The notes: a model not told the origin generated them from the sequence alone. Counted from the first letter of the stretch, positions 16,550 to 26,072 are shown. The stretch: DNA of 64,000 nucleotides from Flammeovirgaceae bacterium UBA976 (GCA_002292365.1 DBBU01000044.1:62001-126000), one strand, 5' to 3'. Made by a program: numbers and translations.

Positions 16550-17196
16550 TAGAAGATAATTTAAAGTAATTTTTCAACTTAAATAGTTATTTAAATCGTA
16601 ACCAACAAAGTTCCTTTCCAATACATCACAAACCTTCCCTACATTACCGTTACTGTGGAGTAAGATTAACGAACACAGAAAATTAATCTCCTGCAGTGGA
16701 GTGAGGTTTAATAGTTTTTTCAGGTGATATAAAAAATTAATATTTTGTGTAAATGAAGTACATGAAAATTTTAAATAGGAAAATATTTTATATTTCAATT
16801 AGTCTAATAGTGATAACTTTTCTTATTAGAAATTATTTTCCCCACCAAGTGATTCAGTATATTATTTATTCATTTGGATGTGTCCTAATGAGTTTTTCTT
16901 TTTTTGAAAGATTTTCTGACCAAAAAATAAATTTATAAACGGTACTGGACTATCAAACCATTAAGTATCACGGTGGAGTAAATCTTAAGAATCTGACTTC
17001 TGCTCGTGATTATAAACTTAAGTTATAGCTTAACTTCCAAGACTCAATCAAGTCGCACTTTTTGTGATCTGTGAAATCTATGGATTCTTTAACTAGGATT
17101 CCCTCAATCAAATTTCCAATTCATTTGAGCCTTAGCTCACTCGAGATCGTTATCTTTATGGCTAGGAGAACTAATTGTTAAATCAAATCAAGTATT
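16550..17196. other. Gene-poor remainder of the island
   Basis: About 650 bases with one doubtful small ORF (16753-16938). The motif TGGAGT(A/G) recurs at about 16656, 16690 and 16974. Translated around this motif, short runs such as CGVRLTN and CSGVRFN appear, possibly scraps of decayed coding sequence. No tRNA, terminator or promoter is recognisable. Confidence 0.4.
16753..16938 (+). CDS. Possible 61-residue membrane protein
   Basis: ATG to TAA frame with two hydrophobic segments (about residues 10-24 and 35-50) joined by RNYFPHQ, and a charged C-terminus. There is no homology I can name. It lies in a gene-poor A+T-rich stretch where chance frames of hydrophobic composition are frequent, so it may not be real. 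Confidence 0.3.
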   Translation: MKYMKILNRKIFYISISLIVITFLIRNYFPHQVIQYIIYSFGCVLMSFSFFERFSDQKINL

Positions 17197-17574
17197 ATGA
17201 AAATAATTTACTCAGAAAATGCACCAGATCCCATTGGCCCTTACAGTCAAGCGGTATTGGTGAATGGTCTACTTTATGTCTCAGGTCAAGTGGCTATTGA
17301 CAGCAAAACACAAGATTTAATAACAGGAAGTATTGAAGCAGAAACTACCCAGGTGATGGAGAATTTAGGGGCGATACTTAAGGAAGCGTCAACTGATTTT
17401 TCTAAGGTGATAAAATGCAGTATTTTCATAAGGAATATGGATGATTTTGTGAAGATCAATGAAATTTATGGAAAATACTTTAGCAAAAATCCTCCTACTC
17501 GCGAGACTATAGAAGTCTCAAAATTACCGAAAAATGGAAACATTGAGATTTCATGTATTGCCTCAGTACATTAA
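17197..17574 (+). CDS. ridA: RidA-family enamine/imine deaminase
   Basis: A 125-residue RidA protein, which hydrolyses reactive 2-aminoacrylate and related imines released by PLP enzymes, protecting the cytoplasm. Visible are GPYSQAVLVNGLLYVSGQVA near the N-terminus, the LGAILKEA segment, and the active-site arginine in PPTRETIEVSKLPKNGNIEI. Full normal length. It ends 24 bases before gltX in the same direction, so co-transcription is likely. Confidence 0.95.
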   Translation: MKIIYSENAPDPIGPYSQAVLVNGLLYVSGQVAIDSKTQDLITGSIEAETTQVMENLGAILKEASTDFSKVIKCSIFIRNMDDFVKINEIYGKYFSKNPPTRETIEVSKLPKNGNIEISCIASVH

Positions 17575-17598
17575 GATTATAAGAAACTAGCGTTATAT

Positions 17599-19146
17599 AT
17601 GAGTCAGGTAAGGGTAAGATTTGCGCCTAGCCCAACGGGAGGATTGCATATCGGAGGATTGAGAACAGCTATTTTTAATTATCTCTATGCAAAAAAAATG
17701 GGAGGTACTTTTATTTTACGAATAGAAGACACCGATCAAGCACGATTTGTCGCTGGAGCCGAGGCCTATATTAAAGAAACACTTTCATGGTGTGGTATTG
17801 ACCCCAAGGAAGGTCCGGATATTGGAGGTGATTACGGTCCTTACAGGCAATCTGAAAGGAAAAACATTTATCAAAAATATACACAACAGCTGATTAATGA
17901 AGGAAAGGCTTATTATGCCTTTGATACACCTAAGGAAATTGATCAAATGCGCGAAAAATTAAAAGTTGCAGGCGTATTAAACCTTAATTATAACTCCGCT
18001 TCACGGAAGATCATGAAGAATTCATTGACTTGCTCAAAGGAAGAAGTGAAGGAAAAAATACAAGCAGGGATACCTTATGTGGTACGTTTCAAAATGCCCG
18101 ATAAAAGAGAAATCAGATTCCATGATATGGTCAGGGGTTGGGTATTGGTTCACTCTTCAACTCTCGATGACAAGGTACTCTTAAAATCTGATGGACTAGC
18201 TACCTATCATTTAGCCAATGTCATAGATGACTATTTAATGAAAATCACACATGTTATTCGTGGAGAAGAATGGCTCCCATCAGCTCCGCTTCATGTTATG
18301 CTATATGAAGCGTTTAATTGGGAGGCAGACATGCCAGATTTCGCACACTTGCCTTTGATCATGAAACCAGATGGCAATGGAAAACTGAGTAAAAGAGCAG
18401 CAGATAAGGGAGGATTTCCAATTTTCCCACTTAATTGGACCGATCCTACTTCGGGAGAGACTCTTCAAGGATTTAGAGAAATGGGATTCTCTTCAAATGC
18501 ATTAGTGAATTTTCTGTCTTTGTTGGGATGGAATCCAGGTGGGGATCAAGAAATTTTTGATCTAAAGGCCCTGATTGCAAATTTTTCCATTGAGCGCATT
18601 GGTAAGTCGGGTACAAAATTTGATTTCGATAAAGCGAAATGGTTCAATCAGCATTATCTAAAAAATACGGAGATTGAAGTGCTTGCACTTAAACTAATAA
18701 AAGATATACATAGCCTTTACGACCTTGAGTGCTCTCTCGAACTAGGTAAACAGATTGTAGAATTATTTATTCAAAGAGTTACTTTTCCTCAAGAGTTTGC
18801 CAGTGTAGCCCAGTTCATTTTTCATGAGCCTCAATCATATGATCAAAAAGTGATTCATAAAAAGTGGAATGAAGAAAGTAAAATGGCGCTGAATGCATAT
18901 GCCAATAAACTGGCTGTTTTGTTTGAAATTAATGGTGACAGTGCACATGAATTATTTCAAGAAACTATGGCGTCGATCCAAATGAATCCGGGAAAGGTGC
19001 TTCAATTGCTGAGAGTATCCATCATGGGCGAGGGGTCCGGACCTGATTTAATGAAAATTATTGAAATTTTGGGTCCTGTTGAAATATCAAAAAGGATTCA
19101 AAATGCCATAGTACAATTTGACCAAATCAAAATAGTCTTACCATGA
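17599..19146 (+). CDS. gltX: Glutamate--tRNA ligase
   Basis: Class I aminoacyl-tRNA synthetase charging tRNA-Glu. The 515-residue length is normal. The HIGH motif is HIGG at residues 17-20 in FAPSPTGGLHIGGLRTA, and the KMSKS motif is KLSKR within DGNGKLSKRAADKG at about residue 262-266. The zinc-binding insert of some GltX proteins is not apparent. The C-terminal helical anticodon-binding part is intact. Its stop overlaps the next start by 4 bases (ATGA). Confidence 0.96.
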   Translation: MSQVRVRFAPSPTGGLHIGGLRTAIFNYLYAKKMGGTFILRIEDTDQARFVAGAEAYIKETLSWCGIDPKEGPDIGGDYGPYRQSERKNIYQKYTQQLINEGKAYYAFDTPKEIDQMREKLKVAGVLNLNYNSASRKIMKNSLTCSKEEVKEKIQAGIPYVVRFKMPDKREIRFHDMVRGWVLVHSSTLDDKVLLKSDGLATYHLANVIDDYLMKITHVIRGEEWLPSAPLHVMLYEAFNWEADMPDFAHLPLIMKPDGNGKLSKRAADKGGFPIFPLNWTDPTSGETLQGFREMGFSSNALVNFLSLLGWNPGGDQEIFDLKALIANFSIERIGKSGTKFDFDKAKWFNQHYLKNTEIEVLALKLIKDIHSLYDLECSLELGKQIVELFIQRVTFPQEFASVAQFIFHEPQSYDQKVIHKKWNEESKMALNAYANKLAVLFEINGDSAHELFQETMASIQMNPGKVLQLLRVSIMGEGSGPDLMKIIEILGPVEISKRIQNAIVQFDQIKIVLP

Positions 19147-19340
19147 AGAAAAAGCGAAAACTAAAGGAGCATGAGCAACCTCAAGTTCATGAAAAATTAA
19201 AAGGATTAGATTTGAAAATAGATAAATTTGGGGAGATAAAATCTAGCTTTAATATTGATCAAATCAATCAGTTTTTAAATGAAAACGTCAAAGATAAGAA
19301 GTTAAGTGATCAAGACATCCCCCATAAAAAAACTAAGTGA
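19143..19340 (+). CDS. Small conserved-looking protein coupled to gltX
   Basis: A 65-residue, strongly charged protein. It starts with a lysine-rich run, then has QVHEKLKGLDLKIDKFGEIK and FNIDQINQFLNENVKDKKL. The composition and regular spacing look like a genuine coding sequence, and the ATGA overlap with gltX implies translational coupling. I believe similar small proteins follow gltX in other Bacteroidota, but this is from memory of pattern only. Function unknown. Confidence 0.65.
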   Translation: MKKKRKLKEHEQPQVHEKLKGLDLKIDKFGEIKSSFNIDQINQFLNENVKDKKLSDQDIPHKKTK

Positions 19341-19409
19341 AAAGCTTAATTTGGTAATGAGATAACCCTTCAAAAACCGTATTTTCATGATGATAATGAA
19401 CCGGATTCA

Positions 19410-20618
19410 ATGATACAGATAGGAATAATAAAGGAAGAAAAAGTTCCGATAGATCATCGCGTGCCCATTACGCCTGCCCAGTCCGCACAGATTCAGAGAG
19501 ATTTTCCAAAGGTGCGGATAAAGGTCCAAAGTAGTAGCATCAGGTGTTATCCTGATGAGGACTACAGAAAGGAAGGTATAGAGATTGTTCCTTCTGTTAA
19601 GGATTGTGATATTTTGATGGGCGTTAAAGAAGTACCTATACCTTCTTTAATTGCTGATAAAACCTATTTATTTTTTTCTCATACGATTAAAAAACAGATC
19701 TACAACCGGAATTTATTGCGTGCCATTTTAGAAAAAAACATTCGAATTATTGATTACGAGGCATTGATCAATGAGCATGGCCATCGAATTGTAGCCTTTG
19801 GGAGATGGGCAGGGATCGTAGGTGCCTATAATGCTATATGGACTTATGGAAAGAGGTATAATATGTTCACAATCAAACGGGTCCATGATTGCTTTGATTT
19901 CGAAGATTTAAAAACCGAATACTCAAAAGTGAGGTTACCCTCCATTAAAATTGCCGTTACGGGCGGAGGCCGCGTATCAAAAGGCGTAATGGAAGTCCTT
20001 TTGGCGATGAACATTAAAATGGTATCTCCTGCTGCTTTTATAGAACGTGTATTTGATGTTCCTGTATTTTGCCAACTCAATACAAGAGATTATTGTAAGC
20101 ACAAATCCGGAGAATCGTTTGTCAGATCTTCTTTTTATAGTTCTCCAGAAGATTACCAAGGGGATTTTTTAAAATATGCACAAGTAGCTGATGTATTGAT
20201 TGCTGGTGCCTATTGGGACCCTAGGGGGCCCGTTTTGTTTGAGCGGGAGGATGTATTAAAAAATAACTTCAAAATCAGAATCATTGCTGATATTACTTGC
20301 GATATTCAGGGGTCTATCCCTTCTACGCTGCGCTCATGCACGATTGATGAGCCTATTTACGATTATAATCCAAGTGAGGATGTCGTAGAATTACCCTTGA
20401 CTGATGAGGCGAATATTACCGTAATGGCTGTAGACAATTTACCTTGTGAACTTTCAAGAGATTCTTCAGAAAGTTTTGGGGATGAGCTTATTAATAATGT
20501 TTTGCCTTATTTAATAGGGGAGGATACATTTGGCAGGATTGCAAATGCAACGGTAGCAGAGAGGGGCCGGTTATCTGGCAAATATGATTACTTGAAAGAT
20601 TATGTAGAGGGGAGATAA
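19410..20618 (+). CDS. Saccharopine/alanine dehydrogenase-like NAD(P)-dependent oxidoreductase
   Basis: A 402-residue member of the alanine dehydrogenase / PNT and L-lysine-forming saccharopine dehydrogenase fold. The N-terminal domain begins IGIIKEEKVPIDHRVPITPA, with the conserved lysine and arginine of the family, and VPSVKDCDILMGVKEVP. The NAD-binding domain starts at KIAVTGGGRVSKGVMEVLLA (glycine-rich loop). ADITCDIQGSIPSTLRSCTI and LPLTDEANITVMAVDNLPCE lie in the closing substrate domain. It probably acts on a lysine- or alanine-derived substrate; which one cannot be said. It lies 69 bases after the small gltX partner. Confidence 0.82.
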   Translation: MIQIGIIKEEKVPIDHRVPITPAQSAQIQRDFPKVRIKVQSSSIRCYPDEDYRKEGIEIVPSVKDCDILMGVKEVPIPSLIADKTYLFFSHTIKKQIYNRNLLRAILEKNIRIIDYEALINEHGHRIVAFGRWAGIVGAYNAIWTYGKRYNMFTIKRVHDCFDFEDLKTEYSKVRLPSIKIAVTGGGRVSKGVMEVLLAMNIKMVSPAAFIERVFDVPVFCQLNTRDYCKHKSGESFVRSSFYSSPEDYQGDFLKYAQVADVLIAGAYWDPRGPVLFEREDVLKNNFKIRIIADITCDIQGSIPSTLRSCTIDEPIYDYNPSEDVVELPLTDEANITVMAVDNLPCELSRDSSESFGDELINNVLPYLIGEDTFGRIANATVAERGRLSGKYDYLKDYVEGR

Positions 20619-20646
20619 AAAAGGCCGTTTTCATTGATCACGGGTT

Positions 20647-22266
20647 TTATCCGTTCATAGAAACCAGAAATTCATCATTATTTCGAGTACCTTTCATACG
20701 ACTCAATAAGAATTCCATCGCTTCAGGACTGGTCATGTCATTCATAAATTTGCGTAAAATCCAAACACGACTAAGCTCTTCTTTATCCATTAATAGATCT
20801 TCTCTTCTCGTACCAGAACCTGGAACATCAATGGCCGGATAGACCCTCTTATTAGATAACTTTCTATCTAAAACAAGCTCCATATTGCCTGTTCCTTTAA
20901 ATTCTTCAAAAATGACTTCATCCATTTTGGATCCGGTATCAATTAGCGCGGTTGCTATAATGGTTAACGAACCTCCATTTTCAACATTTCTAGCAGCACC
21001 AAAAAATCTTTTGGGTTTATGTAATGCATTGGCATCAACCCCACCTGAGAGTATTTTTCCTGAAGAAGGAACGACGGTATTGTAGGCTCGCGCCAAACGC
21101 GTCAAAGAATCAAGTAAAATCACGACATCATGACCACATTCTACCATTCTTTTGGCTTTTTCCAACACCATTGAGGCCACCTTCACGTGTCTTTCTGCTT
21201 GTTCATCAAAAGTAGAGGCAATGACTTCTGCTTTCACAGAGCGCGCCATATCGGTGACTTCCTCTGGTCGTTCATCAATAAGTAATATGATCAGGAAGCA
21301 TTCTGGATGATTTTCAGCAATCGCATTGGCAACATTTTTGAGTAACACGGTCTTACCTGTTTTTGGCTGAGCGACAATCATACCTCGTTGCCCTTTTCCA
21401 ATGGGAGCGAACAAATCTAAAATTCTGGTTGAATAATTATCAGATTTCGTACTGAGGTTAAGCTTTTCTTGTGGAAATAATGGAGTCAAGTATTCGAAAG
21501 CAACCCGATCCCTTATTTCTTCAGTAGTTTTACCATTTACAGAGGATACTTTCAATAAGGCGAAATATTTTTCTCCGTCTTTGGGGGGTCTAATTTCACC
21601 TTTGACTGTATCACCTGTTTTCAAACCGAATAGTTTGATTTGAGAGGGAGATACATAAATATCGTCTGGAGAGGCCAAATAGTTGTAATCACTCGATCTT
21701 AGAAAGCCATAGCCATCTTGGAGAGTTTCAAGAACACCTTCGTTTTCAATAATACCTTCAAACTCTTTTATATTTTTAAGATATTCATCTTTTTTGGCTC
21801 GAGCTTCATCTCGGGCCATATCCCGTTCATTTTTCTCTCTCTTTTCAGGTTTTTTTTCTGTTTTTTCTTGATTTAAGGGCTTTAGCTCTCTTGCTTCTAC
21901 CTTTGCCACAGGAGTATTGGTTGTAGCAGGTTGAATTTCTTTTTTATCTCCGTCCTTCAAATTAAGATCTAAGGAAGCCAATAGTTTTGAGGTACCATCC
22001 TTTGCTTCTGTAGAGCGAGATGCTGCTGTTGGTTGGTTTATTTTTTTGATATTGGGATTTGGCGGTCTCTTTTTAGGAGTTGTTTTTATTTCTTTTTTAG
22101 CAATAGGCGCGCTGACTTCACTTTCGGGAAGGGTAGCTTGTATATCTAAAATTTTATAAATAAGGTCTTGTTTGGACTCTTTTTTGGCATTTTTGAGGCC
22201 GAGTCCCTCGGCGATTTCTATTAATTCAGAAAGCAACCGAACGGTTAATTCATCTAATGTGTGCAT
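20647..22266 (-). CDS. rho: Transcription termination factor Rho
   Basis: The hexameric RNA helicase that ends transcription at Rho sites. At 539 residues it is longer than E. coli Rho (419) because of a lysine/proline/alanine-rich low-complexity insert (about residues 50-165) between the N-terminal SAP-like helices ([20 protein letters not shown]) and the RNA-binding cold-shock fold ([20 protein letters not shown]). The ATPase core is complete: Walker [13 protein letters not shown] near residue 298, Walker [17 protein letters not shown], and the Q/R-loops in [20 protein letters not shown]. Long inserts are usual in Bacteroidota. Confidence 0.96.
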   Translation of the reverse strand: MHTLDELTVRLLSELIEIAEGLGLKNAKKESKQDLIYKILDIQATLPESEVSAPIAKKEIKTTPKKRPPNPNIKKINQPTAASRSTEAKDGTSKLLASLDLNLKDGDKKEIQPATTNTPVAKVEARELKPLNQEKTEKKPEKREKNERDMARDEARAKKDEYLKNIKEFEGIIENEGVLETLQDGYGFLRSSDYNYLASPDDIYVSPSQIKLFGLKTGDTVKGEIRPPKDGEKYFALLKVSSVNGKTTEEIRDRVAFEYLTPLFPQEKLNLSTKSDNYSTRILDLFAPIGKGQRGMIVAQPKTGKTVLLKNVANAIAENHPECFLIILLIDERPEEVTDMARSVKAEVIASTFDEQAERHVKVASMVLEKAKRMVECGHDVVILLDSLTRLARAYNTVVPSSGKILSGGVDANALHKPKRFFGAARNVENGGSLTIIATALIDTGSKMDEVIFEEFKGTGNMELVLDRKLSNKRVYPAIDVPGSGTRREDLLMDKEELSRVWILRKFMNDMTSPEAMEFLLSRMKGTRNNDEFLVSMNG

Positions 22267-22379
22267 AAAAGGTAACTAGTGGATATAAAAAATCTCGATG
22301 TGTGTAAAGATATGGTCTGACCTAGGATATTTTGGTCTTAGATCTTTATTAATTAGAGTTGCAATAATATAGCAAGTTG

Positions 22380-22387
22380 CAAATATA
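22380..22387 (-). promoter_or_regulatory. Candidate -7 element upstream of rho
   Basis: Read on the minus strand this is TATATTTG, matching the Bacteroidota TAnnTTTG -7 element, 114 bases upstream of the rho start. No clear TTTG -33 element is at the right spacing. Confidence 0.35.
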
Positions 22388-22492
22388 AACAAATATTAAG
22401 ATTTTTTTATATATCTATAAGATTGAGGGTATATATTTTCGCTTTATTGCCATTCTAAGGTTTTCTTTGTAACCTGTAAAAAAATTAAGGAA

Positions 22493-23770
22493 ATGCTGTT
22501 AGTCCGTGAGATTAAAGAAAATTTTGGAAGATATGTTTTAGGCCTCAGGAAAAGGGGTTTTCTGGACCCTGATGAGCAATTAAGGCATGTTATTGAGTTA
22601 GATGAACAACGAAAGGGAGTACAAGGGACACTGGATGATATATTGAGCCGTTCGAATCAACTTTCGAAGAAGATAGGGGTTTTAATGCAGTCGGGATATA
22701 AAGCGGAAGCTCAAAAAATAAAATTAGAAACTGCTGAAATTAAAGAGCGTGGTAAGGTTTTATCTGAACAACTTCAAGATATTGAAAAGGCGTTGAAGGA
22801 GAAATTATATGAGTTGCCTAATATTCCAAATGAAAAAGTGGTGGCAGGTCAAAGTGAGGAGGACAATGAATTAGTCTTTCAAAAAGGCGATTTTCCACAA
22901 TTAGAAATAGATCATCAACCTCATTGGGAATTGATCAAGGATTATGGATTGGTTGATTTTAATATAGGTAATAAAATTACGGGTGCAGGATTCCCATTTT
23001 ATAAGGCACAAGGAGCACGATTGGTCAGGGGTTTGGTTAACTATTTTTTGGATAAAGGGATTGCCGCGAATTATCAAGAGGTTCAGCCACCTATCTTGGT
23101 CAATGAGGTATCAGGTTTAGCTACGGGGCAATTGCCTGATAAAGAAGGGCAAATGTACCATTTATCTGACACTAACCTTTACTTGATACCAACGTCAGAA
23201 GTACCTCTTACCAATATTTATAGAGATACTTTATTAGTAGAAGCTGATTTTCCCATTAAAATGATTGGATATACACCTTGTTTTAGAAGAGAGGCGGGAT
23301 CATGGGGTGCTGATGTGCGAGGTCTCAATAGACTCCACCAGTTTGATAAAGTGGAGGTAGTGCAAATTGCAAAACCAGAAAATTCTTATGCGGTCTTAGA
23401 GGAAATGAAACTACATGTGGAGGATTTAATAGCTTCATTGGAATTACCTTTTCGAATGTTAAGATTGTGTGGCAAGGATTTAGGATTTACCGCTGCGATT
23501 ACGTATGATTTTGAAGTATACTCTGGGGGTCAGCAAAAATGGCTAGAAGTAAGTTCAGTTTCAAATTTTGAGAATTATCAGGCCAATCGGCTAAAACTGA
23601 GGTATAAAACTAATGGAGGTGAAAAGCAACTCGCACATACCTTAAACGGAAGTGCTTTGGCGGTACCACGAATTTTAGCTTCAATACTTGAAAATAATCA
23701 AACAAGTAAGGGCATTAAAATGCCTGCTGTACTGCAGCCTTATTTGGGATTTGACTTTATTGAAAAATAG
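22493..23770 (+). CDS. serS: Serine--tRNA ligase
   Basis: Class II aminoacyl-tRNA synthetase charging tRNA-Ser and tRNA-Sec. The 425-residue length is typical. The N-terminal long coiled-coil arm that grips the tRNA variable arm spans about residues 25-105 (IELDEQRKGVQGTLDDILSR, EIKERGKVLSEQLQDIEKAL). Motif 2 is at PCFRREAGSWGADVRGLNRL and motif 3 at LNGSALAVPRILASILENNQ. It is transcribed divergently from rho with 226 bases between. Confidence 0.96.
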   Translation: MLLVREIKENFGRYVLGLRKRGFLDPDEQLRHVIELDEQRKGVQGTLDDILSRSNQLSKKIGVLMQSGYKAEAQKIKLETAEIKERGKVLSEQLQDIEKALKEKLYELPNIPNEKVVAGQSEEDNELVFQKGDFPQLEIDHQPHWELIKDYGLVDFNIGNKITGAGFPFYKAQGARLVRGLVNYFLDKGIAANYQEVQPPILVNEVSGLATGQLPDKEGQMYHLSDTNLYLIPTSEVPLTNIYRDTLLVEADFPIKMIGYTPCFRREAGSWGADVRGLNRLHQFDKVEVVQIAKPENSYAVLEEMKLHVEDLIASLELPFRMLRLCGKDLGFTAAITYDFEVYSGGQQKWLEVSSVSNFENYQANRLKLRYKTNGGEKQLAHTLNGSALAVPRILASILENNQTSKGIKMPAVLQPYLGFDFIEK

Positions 23771-23912
23771 CTATGTTTTTTTACTGGAACAAATCCTCCC
23801 AATGTGAATTGATTACTCTTAACATATGAATAAATTTTATTGAAGAAGGTGTTGGTGATTTATGGAAACCTATCCCATTTTATTTTTATGATAACTTTTT
23901 AATTTTTAAAAT

Positions 23913-24362
23913 ATGATTTCGATCAGGAAAGGGGTACAAAAAGATTTAACTCAAGTTTTAGACTTGATCAAAGAATTGGCCATTTATGAAAAAGCATTGG
24001 AGGAAGTTGAAAATAGCGTAGTCCAAATGGAAGTGGACGGCTTTGGTGAATCCGCTATCTTTGATTTTTATGTTGCGGTTAATAAAGGCTTTATTGTTGG
24101 GATTGCTATTTATTACACGAGATATTCGACCTGGAAAGGAAGGCGTCTTTATTTGGAAGACCTGGCCGTAAAAGAGTCTTTGAGGAGACAAGGGATAGGT
24201 AAGATGTTATTTGATGAGGTTTTAAAAACGGCAAAGGCGACACAATGTACGGGTATGATGTGGCAAGTTCTTGATTGGAACCAGAGTGCTATTAATTTTT
24301 ATAAAAAGTATTACCCCACTCAATTTGGGCATGGATGGATTAATTGTAATATTGATTTTTAA
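23913..24362 (+). CDS. GNAT-family N-acetyltransferase
   Basis: A 149-residue GNAT enzyme that transfers an acetyl group from acetyl-CoA to an amine. The acetyl-CoA pyrophosphate loop is at LRRQGIGKMLFDEVLKTAK, preceded by the beta-4 LYLEDLAVKES. The segment MMWQVLDWNQSAINFYKKY is typical of the polyamine (spermidine/diamine) acetyltransferase subgroup. The C-terminus is slightly short but ends at a natural stop. It converges with the DUF4286 gene, sharing 4 bases. The actual substrate is unproven. Confidence 0.88.
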   Translation: MISIRKGVQKDLTQVLDLIKELAIYEKALEEVENSVVQMEVDGFGESAIFDFYVAVNKGFIVGIAIYYTRYSTWKGRRLYLEDLAVKESLRRQGIGKMLFDEVLKTAKATQCTGMMWQVLDWNQSAINFYKKYYPTQFGHGWINCNIDF

Positions 24363-24664
24363 ATTTCCTCTAGAAGGCTTGTGAATGACAATACTTTTTC
24401 GCCAAACTTAGCCCTCAGTTCGTTTTGTAGTATGGTGCCTTGGTTGGCCAAGTATTGTTGAACATGATCAATATTTGTTGCTGTAAATTGAACGGCATAA
24501 GTAGTTCCTGAGGCATCAGGATGTTCGTTAATCAGCCTTAATAAACGATGTTCAGTAAAATGTTGAGTGCCGAGGATATCTAATATATGTTCGTTTTTCA
24601 TCCACTCTAGCCATTCGGATTCGATTGGGGATTCTACATTGAAGGTAATATTGTAGACGAACAT
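24359..24664 (-). CDS. DUF4286-family protein
   Basis: A 101-residue cytoplasmic protein matching the Bacteroidota DUF4286 pattern: MFVYNITFNVESPIESEWLEW at the start (split here by the 20-residue limit it is MFVYNITFNVESP then IESEWLEWM), HILDILGTQHFTEHRLLRL, and a C-terminal NELRAKFGEKVLSFTSLLEEI-type helix. It has a ferredoxin-like alpha/beta dimeric feel, but there is no known function. Its end overlaps the acetyltransferase gene end by 4 bases (convergent). Confidence 0.8.
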   Translation of the reverse strand: MFVYNITFNVESPIESEWLEWMKNEHILDILGTQHFTEHRLLRLINEHPDASGTTYAVQFTATNIDHVQQYLANQGTILQNELRAKFGEKVLSFTSLLEEI

Positions 24665-24884
24665 ATTCTATGAATTCAGTTAGGTTACAAAGTTATTTAA
24701 AGTTTTAAAGGACAGGTTATGAATTAAAAATAATCTGATTAATATTTCTTAAGGATACATAGACGCCCTTCAACTGAGAGGAGCCATTATTTGAAATCAA
24801 AAAAGCATATTTATTATAAAATAATTCATACACAAGTTTTTTTGCTAAAATTAATTCGAGTTTTTCAATTCACTTAAACTAAGG

Positions 24885-25367
24885 ATGAAAATCTCAAAAT
24901 CAAAAGAAAAATGGGGTCAAATCCCAAATTTTAAAAATTATTTAATTTCGAATCAAGGTAAAATAAAAAGTACTGCTCGAAAAGTATGGCATTCAGGGAG
25001 TAAAACTGAAATGACATAAAAAAGTAAAATTATGCGTCAAATATGGAATAAGAAATGTAAGTGTTACTTTCTTGATCTGATGAGTGATGACAAAAAGAGG
25101 AGGACAATTTATCTCCATAAAGAAGTGGCTAATTTATATGTGCCTAATGATGATGAGACAATAATAATGATTATTCATAAAGACAATAATCCCCGAAATA
25201 ATAAAGCAGAAAACTTCTTGTGGATGACCGCATCACAACATATGAAATGGTAATTTGAGATGGGAAATAAGAATAATTTTAAAGTTTGGAAAACGAGAAA
25301 GAAGTTATGTGCCAACGGATTTAAAGAAATCACGGTTTTACCCGGTAGGACAAAAGAAGTACCCTGA
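24885..25367 (+). pseudogene. NUMOD4-HNH endonuclease with two in-frame TAA codons
   Basis: One frame of 161 codons is open from ATG 24885 to TGA 25365 except for TAA at 25017 and TAA at 25251. The first part has the NUMOD4 motif (WGQIPNFKNYLISNQGKIKS), the middle the HNH core (IYLHKEVANLYVPND, MIIHKDNNPRNNKAENFLWM), and the last part KNNFKVWKTRKKLCANGFKEI. Such enzymes are homing-type endonucleases carried by phages and mobile DNA. Because frame is kept throughout, decay is by point mutation and probably recent. The middle piece alone (from ATG 25032) would lack the DNA-recognition part. Confidence 0.75.
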
Positions 25368-25390
25368 GCATCTTGATATAAGATCAAAAT

Positions 25391-25421
25391 AAAAAATGAG
25401 ATTCATTGAATCTCATTTTTT
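25391..25421. terminator. Bidirectional intrinsic terminator
   Basis: A 14-pair perfect stem (AAAAAATGAGATTC / GAATCTCATTTTTT) with a 3-base ATT loop. T-runs on both strands allow it to end both the rplU-rpmA transcript and anything crossing the HNH relic. Confidence 0.8.
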
Positions 25422-25442
25422 ATTTATTTTTAAATTTGTTTC

Positions 25443-25700
25443 TTAACTCACAGCTTCAATGTGAACGTAAGATCTGTTTTGCCGACCTTTTTTGAATTGA
25501 ACCAACCCATCAGAGAGTGCAAATAACGTGTGATCTTTACCCATTCCGACGTTGTTACCGGGATGATGTTTGGTTCCACGTTGACGAATGATGATATTCC
25601 CGGCAATGGCTTTTTGGCCACCAAAGATTTTCACACCCAATCGCTTACTTTCGGATTCTCGACCGTTATTTGAACTACCTGCGCCTTTTTTATGTGCCAT
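25443..25700 (-). CDS. rpmA: 50S ribosomal protein L27
   Basis: An 85-residue ribosomal protein whose N-terminal tail reaches the peptidyl-transferase centre. The start [20 protein letters not shown] and [20 protein letters not shown] are diagnostic. The N-terminus begins directly with the mature AHKKG sequence, so no Prp-cleaved leader as in Firmicutes. It follows rplU by 9 bases in one operon and ends 22 bases before the strong terminator. Confidence 0.97.
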   Translation of the reverse strand: MAHKKGAGSSNNGRESESKRLGVKIFGGQKAIAGNIIIRQRGTKHHPGNNVGMGKDHTLFALSDGLVQFKKGRQNRSYVHIEAVS

Positions 25701-25709
25701 CTTTGATAA

Positions 25710-26018
25710 TTATTTTATATCTTCTATTAGTATTTTAGTAAACTGTTGTCGATGTCCTTTTTTGACACGGTAGCCTTTGCGCCGCTTCTTTTTGAAAACA
25801 ATGACCTTATCTCCTTTGACGTGTTCTAGAACTTTCCCAGACACACTGGAACCTTTCACCGAGGGAGTACCTACTTTTACCTTTCCATCGTCTTCCGTCA
25901 GGAGTACCTGAGAGAAATTTAAAGAAGTCCCTGCTTCAGCATCCATTAAGGGGGCGTACAAGAATTTATTTTTTTCTACTTTGAATTGCTTACCAGCAAT
26001 GTCGACTATTGCGTACAT
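25710..26018 (-). CDS. rplU: 50S ribosomal protein L21
   Basis: A 102-residue ribosomal protein that binds 23S rRNA domain II. Diagnostic segments are MYAIVDIAGKQFKVEKNKFL, VKVGTPSVKGSSVSGKVLEH, and the basic KKKRRKGYRVKKGHRQQFTK tail. It is first in the rplU-rpmA operon, behind a near-consensus Bacteroidota promoter at 26042-26072. Confidence 0.97.
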   Translation of the reverse strand: MYAIVDIAGKQFKVEKNKFLYAPLMDAEAGTSLNFSQVLLTEDDGKVKVGTPSVKGSSVSGKVLEHVKGDKVIVFKKKRRKGYRVKKGHRQQFTKILIEDIK

Positions 26019-26041
26019 TCTTACTATTTTAAAAAGGAATG

Positions 26042-26072
26042 CAAATATAGGATTTTTGATTTAAAACGCAAA
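26042..26072 (-). promoter_or_regulatory. Promoter of rplU-rpmA
   Basis: On the minus strand TTTG (26072-26069) is followed after exactly 19 bases by TATATTTG (26049-26042), matching the Bacteroidota primary sigma pattern TTTG/TAnnTTTG, about 24 bases upstream of the rplU start codon. Confidence 0.7.

Larger units (their letters stand above)
12987..17196. mobile_element. Accessory island between glmS and ridA
   Basis: About 4.2 kb between two housekeeping blocks, A+T-rich and poor in intact genes. In order it holds a 5'-truncated helix-turn-helix gene, a 49-residue membrane ORF, a second frameshifted helix-turn-helix gene, a structured non-coding segment, a coupled set of three small ORFs ending in an excisionase-like protein, and one S41 peptidase gene between two attC-like hairpins. 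The strong Shine-Dalgarno sequence at 14420-14425 is unlike the rest of the window. No transposase or integrase is present. Its boundaries are set by the neighbouring genes, not by identified ends. Confidence 0.45.

Noticed and set aside
16574..16798. 74-codon minus-strand ORF
   Set aside because: Overlaps the plus-strand small ORF, no recognisable motif, composition typical of A/T-rich noise.
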